Shown here: positions 16,378 through 25,968 of the stretch, one piece after another
How the letters are laid out: each line of letters begins with the position of its first letter
Position numbering within the stretch: position 1 is the first letter of the stretch
Source: JASHVB01 sp963762885
GTDB lineage: Bacteria; Pseudomonadota; Alphaproteobacteria; Acetobacterales; Acetobacteraceae
Reading direction: 5' to 3'
NCBI GenBank assembly: GCA_963762885.1
Contig: CAVXNH010000042.1
Span: forward strand, 1-64,000
DNA: 64,000 bases
The notes under the pieces: generated by a model
Databases searched by the model: none
What the model saw: only the letters and a program-made list of their open reading frames with translations
What the model was told of the DNA's origin: nothing
Made by a program: the position numbers and the translations under genes

Positions 16378-17160
16378 GTGTCGGACGATATCAGCATTCC
16401 CAGCCCAACCTATCGCGTGCCGCGCCACTCCGGCGGCATGGACCCGGCGACGCGCAAGCTGGCGATGATCGCCGCGGCCATCGGCGGCACGCTGCTGGTG
16501 GTGGTCGGGGGCTGGACCATGATCGGCCATCGTAGCCACGGCGTGCCTGTGGTGCAGGCGGACAGTTCTCCGCTCAAGGTAAAGCCTGCCAATCCGGGCG
16601 GCATGCAAATCCCCGGCGCCAGCAACGAGATCTTCTCCGGTGGCAGCGACACCGACGTGGGGAAACTGGCGCCGCCTCCCGAGACGCCGGATCCGCAGGG
16701 TCTACGCGCTGCGGCCGCGGCACCGCCACCGCCGGCGCTTGCCTCCGTCACGCCAGGTCCGGCGCCATTGGTGGCGACGCCTGCGCCCGCCGCTGCCGCG
16801 TCACGGCCCGCGATCGCCGCTGTCGCAGCACCACCAGTTGCTGCAACCGCAGCGCCAGCCAGGTCGCCCGAGAGGCCCGCCACCGCCGGTGCGGCTGTGC
16901 AAAGCGCGGGCGGCAAGGGGCCGCTGGTGCAACTCGCCGCGCTGACCTCGGAGCAAGCCGCAAGGGCCGAATGGGAGCGGATGGTGAAGCGCTGGCCGGA
17001 ACTCTTCGGCGGCCATCAACCGGCGTTCAGCAAAACAGAGCATGCCGGCCAGGTTTTCTGGCGCGTCCGTACCGGCGGGTTCGAGGGAGTTGCACAGGCG
17101 ACGGTGTTCTGTGAGCGGCTGCGCGCCAAGGGTGGCGGGTGCTCCGTGGCGGAATTCTGA
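16378..17160 (+). CDS. SPOR-domain membrane protein
   Basis: 260 residues with a GTG start. It is a bitopic inner-membrane protein: a short cytoplasmic N-terminus, one span (LAMIAAAIGGTLLVVVGGW, about residues 28-46), and a long Pro/Ala-rich periplasmic linker (about 95-175). The SPOR domain (about 182-258, starting GPLVQLAALTSEQAARAEW) binds denuded peptidoglycan at division sites. It lies 36 bp after argS, the arrangement usual in this group. The next expected partner, nagZ, is not here but at 1.3-2.3 kb. Confidence 0.85.
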   Translation: MSDDISIPSPTYRVPRHSGGMDPATRKLAMIAAAIGGTLLVVVGGWTMIGHRSHGVPVVQADSSPLKVKPANPGGMQIPGASNEIFSGGSDTDVGKLAPPPETPDPQGLRAAAAAPPPPALASVTPGPAPLVATPAPAAAASRPAIAAVAAPPVAATAAPARSPERPATAGAAVQSAGGKGPLVQLAALTSEQAARAEWERMVKRWPELFGGHQPAFSKTEHAGQVFWRVRTGGFEGVAQATVFCERLRAKGGGCSVAEF

Positions 17161-17316
17161 ATTTCCGATTTTGCCGCTGCGGCCAAGATGGTCAGTCGCA
17201 TGGTCTGCGAAGGCAGGCCATGCCACGTTCCCCGCTAGTGTTCTGAACTTTTCGGACGCGACGGGAAATGAGGACTCGCGGGGAAATAAGTGCATCAATC
17301 AGTCGCGCTGCAATGT

Positions 17317-17429
17317 CCCGTGTCATGGCCGGCGGAGGAGGCTGTAATTAAATCCCCTCCGCCCTTCTCTGGATTTGAAAATGGACACCTTAAGGGCGAA
17401 GTTCTCCGGTTGCCGGCCATGACACTGGG
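17317..17429. repeat. Palindromic repeat, GTGTCATGGCCGG type
   Basis: CCCGTGTCATGGCCGG and CCGGCCATGACACTGGG face each other across about 80 bp. The flanks CGCGCTGCAAT and GATCCGCCGGCG are shared with the element at 62006-62104, so the repeat unit is longer than the palindrome. It lies between the SPOR gene and the IS element. Confidence 0.65.
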
Positions 17430-17478
17430 GTCGTGATCCGCCGGCGATTTGACTTGGTTATTCAGCCTCGGGCTCTAA

Positions 17479-18393
17479 GAGTCCGACTCGAATCTCAAGC
17501 CCAACGAGCCAGCCTCCTGGCGAGCAGCATAACGCCAGCGGCGTGGAGGAAGGCTGTGGCCGATGCGATGGTGGCTTCGAAATCCTTGGCAAGGCGGCGG
17601 TTGCGATTGATCCAGGCAAAGAACCGCTCGACCACCCAACGCCGCGGCAGCAGCTTGAAGCCAACCTGGTTGGGTAGCTTGCGGACAATCTCCACCACAA
17701 TGGATGTCGCACTGGCGACCCGTTCGCCGGCATAGACGCTGTCGGCAAATACTTTCTGGATCGAGGGGAACCGGGCGTGAGCGGCTTGCAACACCGCCGG
17801 AGCGCCATCACGGTCCTGCACTGACGCCGGGTGCACCTGCAATTCCAGGCTGCGCCCGTCGGTGTCCACCAGAGCATGTCGCTTGCGGCCGTTGATCTTC
17901 TTGCCGGCATCATACCCTCTCGGGCCGCCGGCTTCGGTGGTTTTGACGCTCTGCGTGTCGATGACCGCGGCAGTGGGACCCGCCGCGCGGCCGACCCGCT
18001 GACGATCCTGCGCCACCAACTGATGGTCCAGGCGTTCCCATGTTCCGTCATCGCGGAAGCGGGTGAACCAGCGATACGCCGTCTGGTGCGGTGGGAAATG
18101 CTCCGGCAGCATACGCCACGGACAACCGCCGCGCAGCACGTAGAACATGGCATTCATGATCTCGCGCATCGTCCAGGACCGTTTGCGGCCGGTTTTCGCT
18201 GGCGGCGGCAGCAACGGCGCGAGCACCTGCCATTCGGCATCGGTCAGATCGCTGGGGTAGCGCAGATCATCACGGTCGTGCTCTGCGCGGGTTTCGCGGG
18301 TCCACATAGGAGGCTCCAGGTGCCAGGGGGCCTCCTAGATTCCATCGACTCTTGCGGTTTCAACCCCCCACCGGCAGGTTTCGAGACGGCCTC
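17479..18393. mobile_element. IS5-family insertion sequence (IS1031-like), 915 bp
   Basis: Ends are imperfect inverted repeats: GAGTCCGACTCGAATC on the left (17479-17494) and, read inward, GAGGCCGTCTCGAAACC on the right (18377-18393). The triplet TAA flanks both sides (17476-17478 and 18394-18396), matching the 3-bp TNA target duplication of the IS1031 group. It holds one transposase gene. The left repeat ends at the transposase stop. Confidence 0.8.
17495..18307 (-). CDS. IS5-family DDE transposase
   Basis: 270 residues in one intact frame, so the element may be active. The N-terminal part SDLTDAEWQVLAPLLPPP and NAMFYVLRGGCPWRMLP is the IS5 DNA-binding region. Catalytic residues: AAVIDTQSVKT (first Asp), KVFADSVYAGERV (second Asp), and RRWVVERFFAWINRNRRLAK, which holds the glutamate in the family's Y/W-x-VER context. 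Confidence 0.93.
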   Translation of the reverse strand: MWTRETRAEHDRDDLRYPSDLTDAEWQVLAPLLPPPAKTGRKRSWTMREIMNAMFYVLRGGCPWRMLPEHFPPHQTAYRWFTRFRDDGTWERLDHQLVAQDRQRVGRAAGPTAAVIDTQSVKTTEAGGPRGYDAGKKINGRKRHALVDTDGRSLELQVHPASVQDRDGAPAVLQAAHARFPSIQKVFADSVYAGERVASATSIVVEIVRKLPNQVGFKLLPRRWVVERFFAWINRNRRLAKDFEATIASATAFLHAAGVMLLARRLARWA

Positions 18394-18464
18394 TAAATGA
18401 AGCAAACTGACCGGAACAGCGATGACCTGCGATCGGGACAAGCAAAGTGGAACGGAGGGCGCTG

Positions 18465-18596
18465 ATACCAACCCGCCGAACGATTGACCCCCGACCGCTT
18501 CGCACGGACCGCCCTAACCGTCATGGCCGGCACAAGGCCGGCCATGACGGTTAGGGACGGCCGTTGTCGTGCGTCAATCGTTTTGCGGGCTGGTAT
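18465..18596. repeat. 132-bp MITE-like element, copy A
   Basis: Terminal inverted repeats of 24 bp (ATACCAACCCGCCGAACGAT... and, on the other strand, ATACCAGCCCGCAAAACGAT..., both continuing TGAC) bracket a centre. That centre is itself a GTCATGGCCGG-type palindrome flanked by CCCTAACC/GGTTAGGG. Copies occur at 41850-41969 and, more divergent, at 62999-63129. It encodes nothing. It fills much of the IS5-glgA gap; the rest of that gap shows nothing recognisable. Confidence 0.75.
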
Positions 18597-18749
18597 GATA
18601 TGGCTACTGTCGAATAGTGAGATCGTCGGTTGCGCGCTTCCGATTTGAAACTGCTCACATCGTCGTCCGCATAAGGGTGGTCCGGGAAGAACCTCACGGG
18701 TGAACGGTGAGATTCATCTGTTCGGTACAGGCGGCCCCACGCCCCTGGC

Positions 18750-20295
18750 CTACGCCGCGGCGACCTCGAGCGCCTTCTCCGCTGCTGCCGCCGCTGCACG
18801 CGACCGCACGCGCGCCGGCACACGTCCGGCATCGGTGTGTGCCGCAACCCCTGGCCGTGCCACCCCGATTGGCGCCGCGACGCCCGCCACCCGGCCATAC
18901 AGCGCCGCATATTCCGCCGCCGGCTCCGCCCAGGAGAAGCGCCGCGCCATCGCCGCCGCCCGCATCGCCGCCAAATGCACCGAGTCATCGAACGCATCGA
19001 ACGCCCGCGTGCACGCGCCCATCAACCCGTCGTACGAAAGCTCGGAGAACAGGAAACCCGTTACGCGGTCCTCGATCGTGTCTACCAACCCACCGGTGGC
19101 GTGCGCGATAGGCAGAGCGCCATAGCGCTGCGCCTGCATCTGGGTCAGCCCGCACGGCTCGAACCGCGACGGCATCAGCGTGAAGTCGCTGCCGGCGATG
19201 ATCCGCCGCGCCATCGGTTCGTTGAATCCCACCAGCACAGCCACATTGTCCCGATGCTGCCGCGCGGTTCTGCTCAGCATGTGTTCGATCTCGGGATCGC
19301 CCAACCCCAGAATGGCGATCTGTCCGCCGAGCGCGACAATGTCGTGCACCGCCTCGGCAACCAGGTCGAGACCCTTCTGATGCACCAACCGCGACACGAT
19401 GCCGAATAGCGGGCCGTCAGAGTGACGCAGGCACAGGCCGGTGCGCACCGCCTCGGCATTGGCGCGCTTGCCGCGCAGATCGCTCGCGTCGAAGTGGTAC
19501 GGCAAATGCGGGTCCTGGCGCGGATCCCAGCTTCCCTCGATGCCGTTGACAATGCCGGACAGTTCGCCGCGCTCCGCCCGGCCCTGGATCAGGCCATGCA
19601 ACCCGCCGCCGAATGGCGGCGTGGCGATCTCCTTGGCATAGCTGGGGCTCACTGTAGTCACGTGGTCCGCGTAGAACAGGCCGGCCTTCAGAAACGACAC
19701 CTCGCTGTGGAACTCGACCCCGTTGATGTCGAAGGCCGCATCGGGGATGGCCAGGCGCGAGCATTCCGCGGCCGGGAAATTTCCCTGATAGGCGATATTG
19801 TGCACGGTCATCACCGACGGAACCGTAGTGCCGTCCCAGCGCATATAGGCCGGCGCCAACCCGCCCGGCCAATCGTGCACGTGCAGCAGGTCCGGCGACC
19901 AGCCCAGCCGCCCGCGGCCTCGGGCGATCTCCGCCGCCGTCAGCGACAGCCGGGCGAAGCGCAGATGATTGTCCGGCCAGTCCCGCCCTTCCGGCGTGCT
20001 GTACGACGTGCCTTCCCGATCGGTACAGCGACGGCGCCCCGACCAGATACAATACCAGGCCGCATGGAAGTTGCACCTCGCCGATGCGGCAGCCCGGGAT
20101 CGCTCCGCGTCCCGGCAGGCGGCCGATCCAGGCGACGTCAGGCAGTTGTGCCAGGACGGACCGATAGGCCGGCAGCAAAACCCGCACGTCGGCGCCGAGC
20201 CGGCGCAGAGAAACCGGCAGGCCCGACGCGACATCGCCTAGCCCACCGGCCTTGGCCAGGCCCGCGAACTCGCTGGTAACAAAGAGAACATTCAT
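18750..20295 (-). CDS. glgA: Glycogen synthase GlgA (one frameshift)
   Basis: GT5 enzyme of about 515 residues that builds alpha-1,4-glucan from ADP-glucose. MNVLFVTSEFAGLAKAGGLG carries the KxGGL substrate-binding motif at the N-terminus. Later come VHDWPGGLAPAYMRW, TVHNIAYQGNF, GLFYADHVTTVSPSYAKE, IVNGIEGSWDPRQDPHLPYH and SRFEPCGLTQMQAQRYGALP (catalytic Glu region). The frame switches once near 20020, between GAPSLYRS and EGRDWPDNHLRF. The C-terminal 40 residues are Ala/Arg-rich and unusual. No other glycogen gene is adjacent. Confidence 0.9.
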
Positions 20296-20806
20296 GAGTG
20301 GCGTGAGATCCGGTTCGACAGGGGGCGGACGGGCCGAATACAACTTACAGACGTAAATCTCGCGCAGAACGCCTTAAATCCGCGCTCTATCCTCTTTCAG
20401 CACACGTATGCATTGAGTAGTGCCCATCTTCGCTGCCCTGGATCGCGAGAGCAAGCAAATCTTACGTTATTCTTTTGGGAGAACTTCCTCACGCCGGTGA
20501 AACGTAGTGCCTCGCTCCGGCCGCGGAAATTCCGCTATCTTGCGGTCAACCCCAAGGTAACCATACGCGCACGCAACCATCCGTCTCGTCTGGCGTGACG
20601 CCTGAGACGTTGAATAGTTTGTGACGGGCCGGACAGGCACCTTGGTGATCGCACAGCCTGCCCAGACCGCAACGCGCAAGAGGCAAATCCGGTGCTCGGA
20701 TTAGAGCGCCGCGAGGGCCACCGATCACCCCCTTGTTAACGGTTGAAGGCAGGGCTAAGCCCACCGCCTTTCCCCCACCCATTTCGCGTACTCAAAGGTT
20801 ATGTGG
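20296..20806. other. Intergenic region between divergent glgA and mreB
   Basis: About 510 bp with no credible gene. It must hold the promoters of glgA (leftward) and mreB (rightward). AAAGG at 20794-20798 is the likely mreB ribosome binding site: it lies 8 nt from ATG 20807 but only 2 nt from ATG 20801, which decides the start. I see no palindromic repeat here, in contrast to most gaps of this window. Confidence 0.5.
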
Positions 20807-21850
20807 ATGTTCTCTCGCATGCTCGGCTTCATGTCGGCCGACATGGCCATCGATCTCGGCACCGCGAACACCCTGGTCTACGTCAAGGGCCGCGGCATCG
20901 TGCTGGCCGAGCCGAGCGTGGTCGCCATCGCCGATGTGCGTGGCAAGAAGCAGGTCGTCGCGGTTGGCGAGGAAGCCAAGATGATGCTGGGCCGCACCCC
21001 TGGCTACATCACCGCCAGCCGTCCGCTGCGCGACGGCGTCATTGCCGACTTCGAAGTCGCCGAGGAAATGATCAAGCACTTCATCCGCAAGGTGCATAAC
21101 CGGCGCGGGTTCGCTTCGCCGCTGATCATCGTCTGCGTGCCCTCCGGCTCCACCGCGGTGGAACGCCGCGCCATCCAGGAAAGCGCCGAAAGTGCCGGCG
21201 CCCGCCGTGTGCAACTGATCGAGGAACCGATGGCGGCGGCGATCGGCGCCGGGCTGCCGGTGACCGAGCCGTCCGGTTCCATGGTGGTGGATATCGGCGG
21301 CGGCACCACGGAAGTCGCGGTGATCTCGCTTGGCGGCATCGTCTACTCGCGCAGCGTGCGGGTTGGCGGCGACAAGATGGACGAGGCGATCATCAGCTAC
21401 ATCCGCCGCAACCATAACCTGCTGATCGGCAAGTCCTCGGCCGAGCGCATCAAGATGGAACTCGGCGCGGCCAGCCCGCCGGAGGACGGCGACGAAGGGC
21501 CGTATCGCGAGGTGCGCGGCCGCGACCTGCTGAACGGCGTGCCGCGCGAGGTGATCGTCAGCCAGCGGCAGATCGCCGAAAGCCTGTTCGAGCCGGTGGG
21601 CGCCATCATCGAAGCGGTGAAAGTGGCGCTGGAGAACACCCCTCCGGAACTTGCCGCCGACATCGTTGACAAGGGCATCGTCCTGACCGGCGGTGGCGCG
21701 CTGCTGCACCGGGTGGACCAGGTGCTGCGCGATGCGACCGGACTTGCCGTGGTGATCGCGGAGAACCCGCTGCAATGCGTGGCGCTAGGCACTGGACGGG
21801 CGCTGGAGGAACGCAAGCGGCTGAGCAATGTGTTGACCAGCATGTACTGA
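20807..21850 (+). CDS. mreB: Rod shape-determining protein MreB
   Basis: Bacterial actin of 347 residues, intact. It forms membrane-associated filaments that guide lateral peptidoglycan synthesis. The amphipathic N-terminus MFSRMLGFMSADMAIDLGTA with NTLVYVKGRGIV is the phosphate 1 loop. VDIGGGTTEVAVISLGG is phosphate 2, and GIVLTGGGALLHRVDQVL is the adenosine motif. In most rods mreB is followed by mreC, mreD and mrdAB; here a repeat-rich gap and convergent accC follow. Confidence 0.95.
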   Translation: MFSRMLGFMSADMAIDLGTANTLVYVKGRGIVLAEPSVVAIADVRGKKQVVAVGEEAKMMLGRTPGYITASRPLRDGVIADFEVAEEMIKHFIRKVHNRRGFASPLIIVCVPSGSTAVERRAIQESAESAGARRVQLIEEPMAAAIGAGLPVTEPSGSMVVDIGGGTTEVAVISLGGIVYSRSVRVGGDKMDEAIISYIRRNHNLLIGKSSAERIKMELGAASPPEDGDEGPYREVRGRDLLNGVPREVIVSQRQIAESLFEPVGAIIEAVKVALENTPPELAADIVDKGIVLTGGGALLHRVDQVLRDATGLAVVIAENPLQCVALGTGRALEERKRLSNVLTSMY

Positions 21851-21888
21851 ACGCAGGGCGCCCAGCGTTCCAGTGTCATCGCGAGCGA

Positions 21889-22091
21889 AGCGAAGCAATC
21901 TCCCGCCTGAGTTCGCAGGATTTCGCTGGCATCATGTAGCAAACGCCACAAAAATCGTCATCCCCGCGAAAGCGGAGACCCAAGCAGTTGGGTCCCCGCT
22001 TTCGCGGGGATGACGGTGTGGTTTGCGGTGAATGCGGACCAGGTCGCGTTTGCTCCATAATGCCGGATCTCGCGCGGGAGATTGCTTCGCT
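21889..22091. repeat. Nested inverted repeats downstream of mreB
   Basis: Outer arms of 18 bp (AGCGAAGCAATCTCCCGC at 21889-21906 and its complement at 22074-22091) enclose an inner inverted pair at 21956-22015 of the type CGTCATCCCCGCGAAAGCGG. Two unrelated repeat families are therefore nested. The block separates the convergent mreB and accC ends. Confidence 0.7.
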
Positions 22092-22120
22092 AGCAAGAAA
22101 CAACCCGTGTTGCCCGGCTC

Positions 22121-22212
22121 CCACGTCATGGCGGGCGAAGGCCCGCCATCCACGACTATGCTGCGTGCCGCGAGAAAAGTCGTGGATGCCAACCTTCGTC
22201 GGCATGACGTGG
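22121..22212. repeat. Composite palindromic repeat
   Basis: CCACGTCATGGCGGGC at the left faces GGCATGACGTGG at the right. Inner CCACGACT / AGTCGTGG arms pair as well. The right arm is of the 3392-3475 type (AACCTTCGTCGGCATGACG), the left arm of the GTCATGGC type. It looks like a hybrid of two families. Confidence 0.6.
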
Positions 22213-22307
22213 GGGGACGGGCACCACCGCAATTTCATTCAGGGCGGGTCGGCCGCCGCCGGACGGTGGCCAACTCGCAATGACGGAATTGGAAGTGGGT
22301 CGGTACT

Positions 22308-23645
<1,338 letters not shown>

Positions 23646-23658
23646 GGTGAAAGCGCGC

Positions 23659-24123
23659 TCAGGCTTCCAGAATCATCAGCACTTCGCCGTACTCGACCGG
23701 CGCGCCGTTGGCCACCAGCACGCGCGCCACGGTTCCGGCTTTCGGTGCCTTGATCTGGTTGAAGGTCTTCATCGCTTCGATCAGCAGCAGAGTCTGCCCG
23801 GCGGCGACCGCCTGCCCCACGGTAACGAAGGGCGGCGAACCCGGTTCCGGCAGCAGGTACGCGACGCCGACCATCGGGCTGGTGACCGCCCCGGGGTGCG
23901 CGGCAAGCTCCGCCTCGGCGCTGGCCTGGGTCGTCGCGGTCACCGTGACGGCCGGGGTGTGCGGAGCCGCAGCGGCTGACACCGGCGCGACCGCCGGCCC
24001 GACGGCTCGCACCACGCGGATGCGGCTGTCCTTTTCGGCGATCTCGATCTCGGACAGGCCGGTTTCCGTCAGCACCGCGGCGAGCATGCAAATCGCGTCG
24101 GGATCGAACGGGATGCGGGTCAT
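23659..24123 (-). CDS. accB: Acetyl-CoA carboxylase, biotin carboxyl carrier protein
   Basis: 154 residues. The C-terminal biotinyl domain (about 80-154) has the site LLLIEAMKTFNQIKA with the target lysine in EAMK. The N-terminal segment FDPDAICMLAAVLTETGLSE, then IEIAEKDSRIRVVR, is the family's dimerisation part. The middle is an Ala/Pro/Thr-rich linker. ATG 24123 overlaps the aroQ stop (ATGA), so the two are coupled. Confidence 0.95.
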   Translation of the reverse strand: MTRIPFDPDAICMLAAVLTETGLSEIEIAEKDSRIRVVRAVGPAVAPVSAAAAPHTPAVTVTATTQASAEAELAAHPGAVTSPMVGVAYLLPEPGSPPFVTVGQAVAAGQTLLLIEAMKTFNQIKAPKAGTVARVLVANGAPVEYGEVLMILEA

Positions 24124-24596
24124 GCGGCGGCGCCCTCGCGATCGGCTTCCAGCAGTTCGGCCATGGCCTGCAACGCCAGGGCATAGCCACGCACGCCCAG
24201 CCCGGCGATCACCCCGACCGCGACCTTGGAAACGTAGGAGTGCTGGCGGAATTCCTCGCGCCGGTGGATGTTGGTGATGTGCACCTCGATCACCGGCAGC
24301 TCGCTGGCGAGCAAAGCGTCCATCAGCGCAATCGATGTCGTGGTGTAGCCGGCCGGATTGATGATGATCCCATCGGCGCGGCCGCGGCATTCCTGCACCC
24401 AGGATACCAGTTCACCCTCGCCGTTGGTCTGGCGGAAATCGATCGCCAGCCCCAGCACCTCCGCCGTTTCGGCGCAGAGTTGTTCGACGTCATCCAGCGT
24501 TGCGCTGCCATACAGATGCGGCTGGCGCAGCCCGAGCATGTTCATGTTGGGGCCGTTCAGCACGGCGATCAGCGGCGGGGAACCGGTGGCGGACAT
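24120..24596 (-). CDS. aroQ: Type II 3-dehydroquinate dehydratase
   Basis: 158 residues, intact. Third step of the shikimate pathway. IAVLNGPNMNMLGLRQPHLYG contains the catalytic Tyr and Arg region; IINPAGYTTTSIALMDAL and PVIEVHITNIHRREEFRQHS give the substrate-binding His and Arg residues. It is the first gene of the aroQ-accB-accC unit. Confidence 0.95.
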   Translation of the reverse strand: MSATGSPPLIAVLNGPNMNMLGLRQPHLYGSATLDDVEQLCAETAEVLGLAIDFRQTNGEGELVSWVQECRGRADGIIINPAGYTTTSIALMDALLASELPVIEVHITNIHRREEFRQHSYVSKVAVGVIAGLGVRGYALALQAMAELLEADREGAAA

Positions 24597-24662
24597 GACC
24601 GGGCCGTAGCATAGCGGGGTGGGCGTGGCCAGTGGGAGCCACGACGCGAAAGGATGGGCGCG

Positions 24663-25058
24663 TCAGTTCGCCTGCCGGGCGACCCGGAACTGCCAGAGTG
24701 CGAGACCCGGCGTCACCAGCAGTTCCATGACGAGCGCCGCCGACATTTGCGCGGACGGCATGCCGATCATGAGCGCCGACAGCAGGCGGCCGCAGCCGCC
24801 CAGCACCACGATGCCGGTCAGCAACCGGAAGCGTCGGCCATGCGATTCGATGCGCGGAATGGTCGATGCGTAGCCGAGCCCGATCGCCAGCAGGAGCCCC
24901 GACAGGTAGCGGAAATGGCTGTCGAGGTCGTCCGATGCAACGGCCGCCGCGCCCAGCATGCGTGGCCCAAGCAGCACCCCGCCGGCGCCCGCGCCGATCG
25001 GCACGAGGCATCCCAGCGCGACGGCTAGCTGCAGAATGCGCCTCTCAATTCCGTGCAT
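24663..25058 (-). CDS. DUF4345-type integral membrane protein
   Basis: 131 residues with four hydrophobic spans. DSHFRYLSGLLLAIGLGYAS in the second span is the hallmark of DUF4345; LLTGIVVLGGCGRLLSALMI forms the third. The function of the family is unknown. The start is taken at ATG 25058 (MHGIERRILQ), because the upstream ATG adds only charged residues. Confidence 0.75.
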   Translation of the reverse strand: MHGIERRILQLAVALGCLVPIGAGAGGVLLGPRMLGAAAVASDDLDSHFRYLSGLLLAIGLGYASTIPRIESHGRRFRLLTGIVVLGGCGRLLSALMIGMPSAQMSAALVMELLVTPGLALWQFRVARQAN

Positions 25059-25174
25059 GCGTGCATCCCGGTCGTCCCGCATTCAATCGTAACACCAACG
25101 TCTCCCGCGCTGCGTGGGGAAACCCGGCATAATCTAGCGAACGCCACTTGGTCCGCATCCATCACGAACTACAC

Positions 25175-25234
25175 CGTCATCCCCGCGCAAGCGGGGACCC
25201 AACCGGCATGGGTCCCCGCTTGCGCGGGGATGAC
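25175..25234. repeat. Inverted pair of CGTCATCCCCGCGCAAGCGGGG repeats
   Basis: Perfect 26-bp arms (25175-25200 and its complement ending at 25234) around 8 bp. Each arm is itself a hairpin (CCCCGCGCAAGCGGGG). Same family as 21956-22015 and as the two arms that enclose the nuclease gene at 25273-25638. Confidence 0.8.
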
Positions 25235-25272
25235 AATTCTCTTTTTGGCGCTCGCTACGTAATGCCGCGTCG

Positions 25273-25638
25273 CGTCATCCCCGCGAAAGCGGGGACCCAA
25301 CTCCCGGTACAAGGCTCGGATACAGATCGTGCCAATCATGGTTGAATTGCTCGATCAACGCGATCTTCCATGCCCGACGCCAACCCTTCATGCGCTTTTC
25401 GCGTCGGATCGCATCTTCCATCGCGGTGAAAAACTCGAAATAGACCAGCACGTGGACGCCGTATTGCCTGGTGAAACCTGGGATTTCATCGGTTCTGTGT
25501 TGCCACACCCGGCCGGCAAGGTCGCTGGTTACCCCAATGTACAGCGTTCCGTTGCGCTTGCTGGCCAGGATATACACGCAGGGCTGTTTCATTGCGGCTT
25601 GTGAGTTGGGTTCCCGCTTTCGCGGGAATGACGGGGGA
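25273..25638. mobile_element. Candidate cassette: GIY-YIG gene bounded by 31-bp inverted repeats
   Basis: Left end CGTCATCCCCGCGAAAGCGG continuing GGACCCAACTC (25273-25303); right end, on the other strand, CGTCATTCCCGCGAAAGCGG continuing GAACCCAACTC (25608-25638). The two ends differ at two positions that pair with each other in the hairpin (C-G in one, T-A in the other). The only content is the nuclease gene. Calling this mobile is inference; no target duplication was identified. Confidence 0.4.
25275..25592 (-). CDS. Small GIY-YIG nuclease-superfamily protein
   Basis: 105 residues. KQPCVYILASKRNGTLYIGV carries the two GIY-YIG half-motifs as VYI and YIG; the catalytic Arg lies in DLAGRVWQHR and the Glu probably in YFEFFTAMEDAIRREK. 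The last residues (LVPGVGSPLSRG) are read from the left flanking repeat, which supplies the stop codon. The open frame upstream of the chosen ATG is likewise repeat-encoded (SFPRKREPN), so I start at 25592. Such solo domains are widespread and their role is unsettled. Confidence 0.88.
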   Translation of the reverse strand: MKQPCVYILASKRNGTLYIGVTSDLAGRVWQHRTDEIPGFTRQYGVHVLVYFEFFTAMEDAIRREKRMKGWRRAWKIALIEQFNHDWHDLYPSLVPGVGSPLSRG

Positions 25639-25753
25639 GGCAGCGATCCTGCCACACCAGACATGAAGTTCCGGTAAACGGATCGAACCCGCCCTTGCGG
25701 CATGCCCCGGTGCTTCCTTGCCGGCCGCCGCCGCCGCGCTCATATTCAGCCCT

Positions 25754-25966
25754 ATGCAGACCGTCATCACGCTCATGCTGAATGGCGAAACCCGTGCGCT
25801 GGACGGGCCCGTTTCGGTGTCCGGTCTGCTGGCGACCCTTGGGCTGGAGGGCCGCAAGGTCGCGGTGGAACGCAACGAAGAGATCGTCCCACGCTCGCGC
25901 TATGCGGAGACCTGGCTCGCCAGCGGCGACGCCCTGGAAATCGTGCATTTCATCGGTGGAGGCTGA
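25754..25966 (+). CDS. thiS: Sulfur carrier protein ThiS
   Basis: 70-residue ubiquitin-like protein that ends in Gly-Gly (HFIGGG), where sulfur is carried as a thiocarboxylate for thiazole synthesis. LMLNGETRALDGPVSVSGLL and VAVERNEEIVPRSRYAETWL match the fold. ATG 25754 is chosen because homology begins there. thiG follows within 3 bp. Confidence 0.92.
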   Translation: MQTVITLMLNGETRALDGPVSVSGLLATLGLEGRKVAVERNEEIVPRSRYAETWLASGDALEIVHFIGGG

Positions 25967-25968
25967 CT

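Noticed and set aside
21889..22212. Possible CRISPR array from repeated palindromes
   Set aside because: Units are inverted pairs of different families with no regular spacers or direct repeats; no cas genes.
25640..25753. TPP riboswitch ahead of thiS-thiG
   Set aside because: No CTGAGA-type thi-box or matching stems in the short gap, which is shared with the nuclease cassette.
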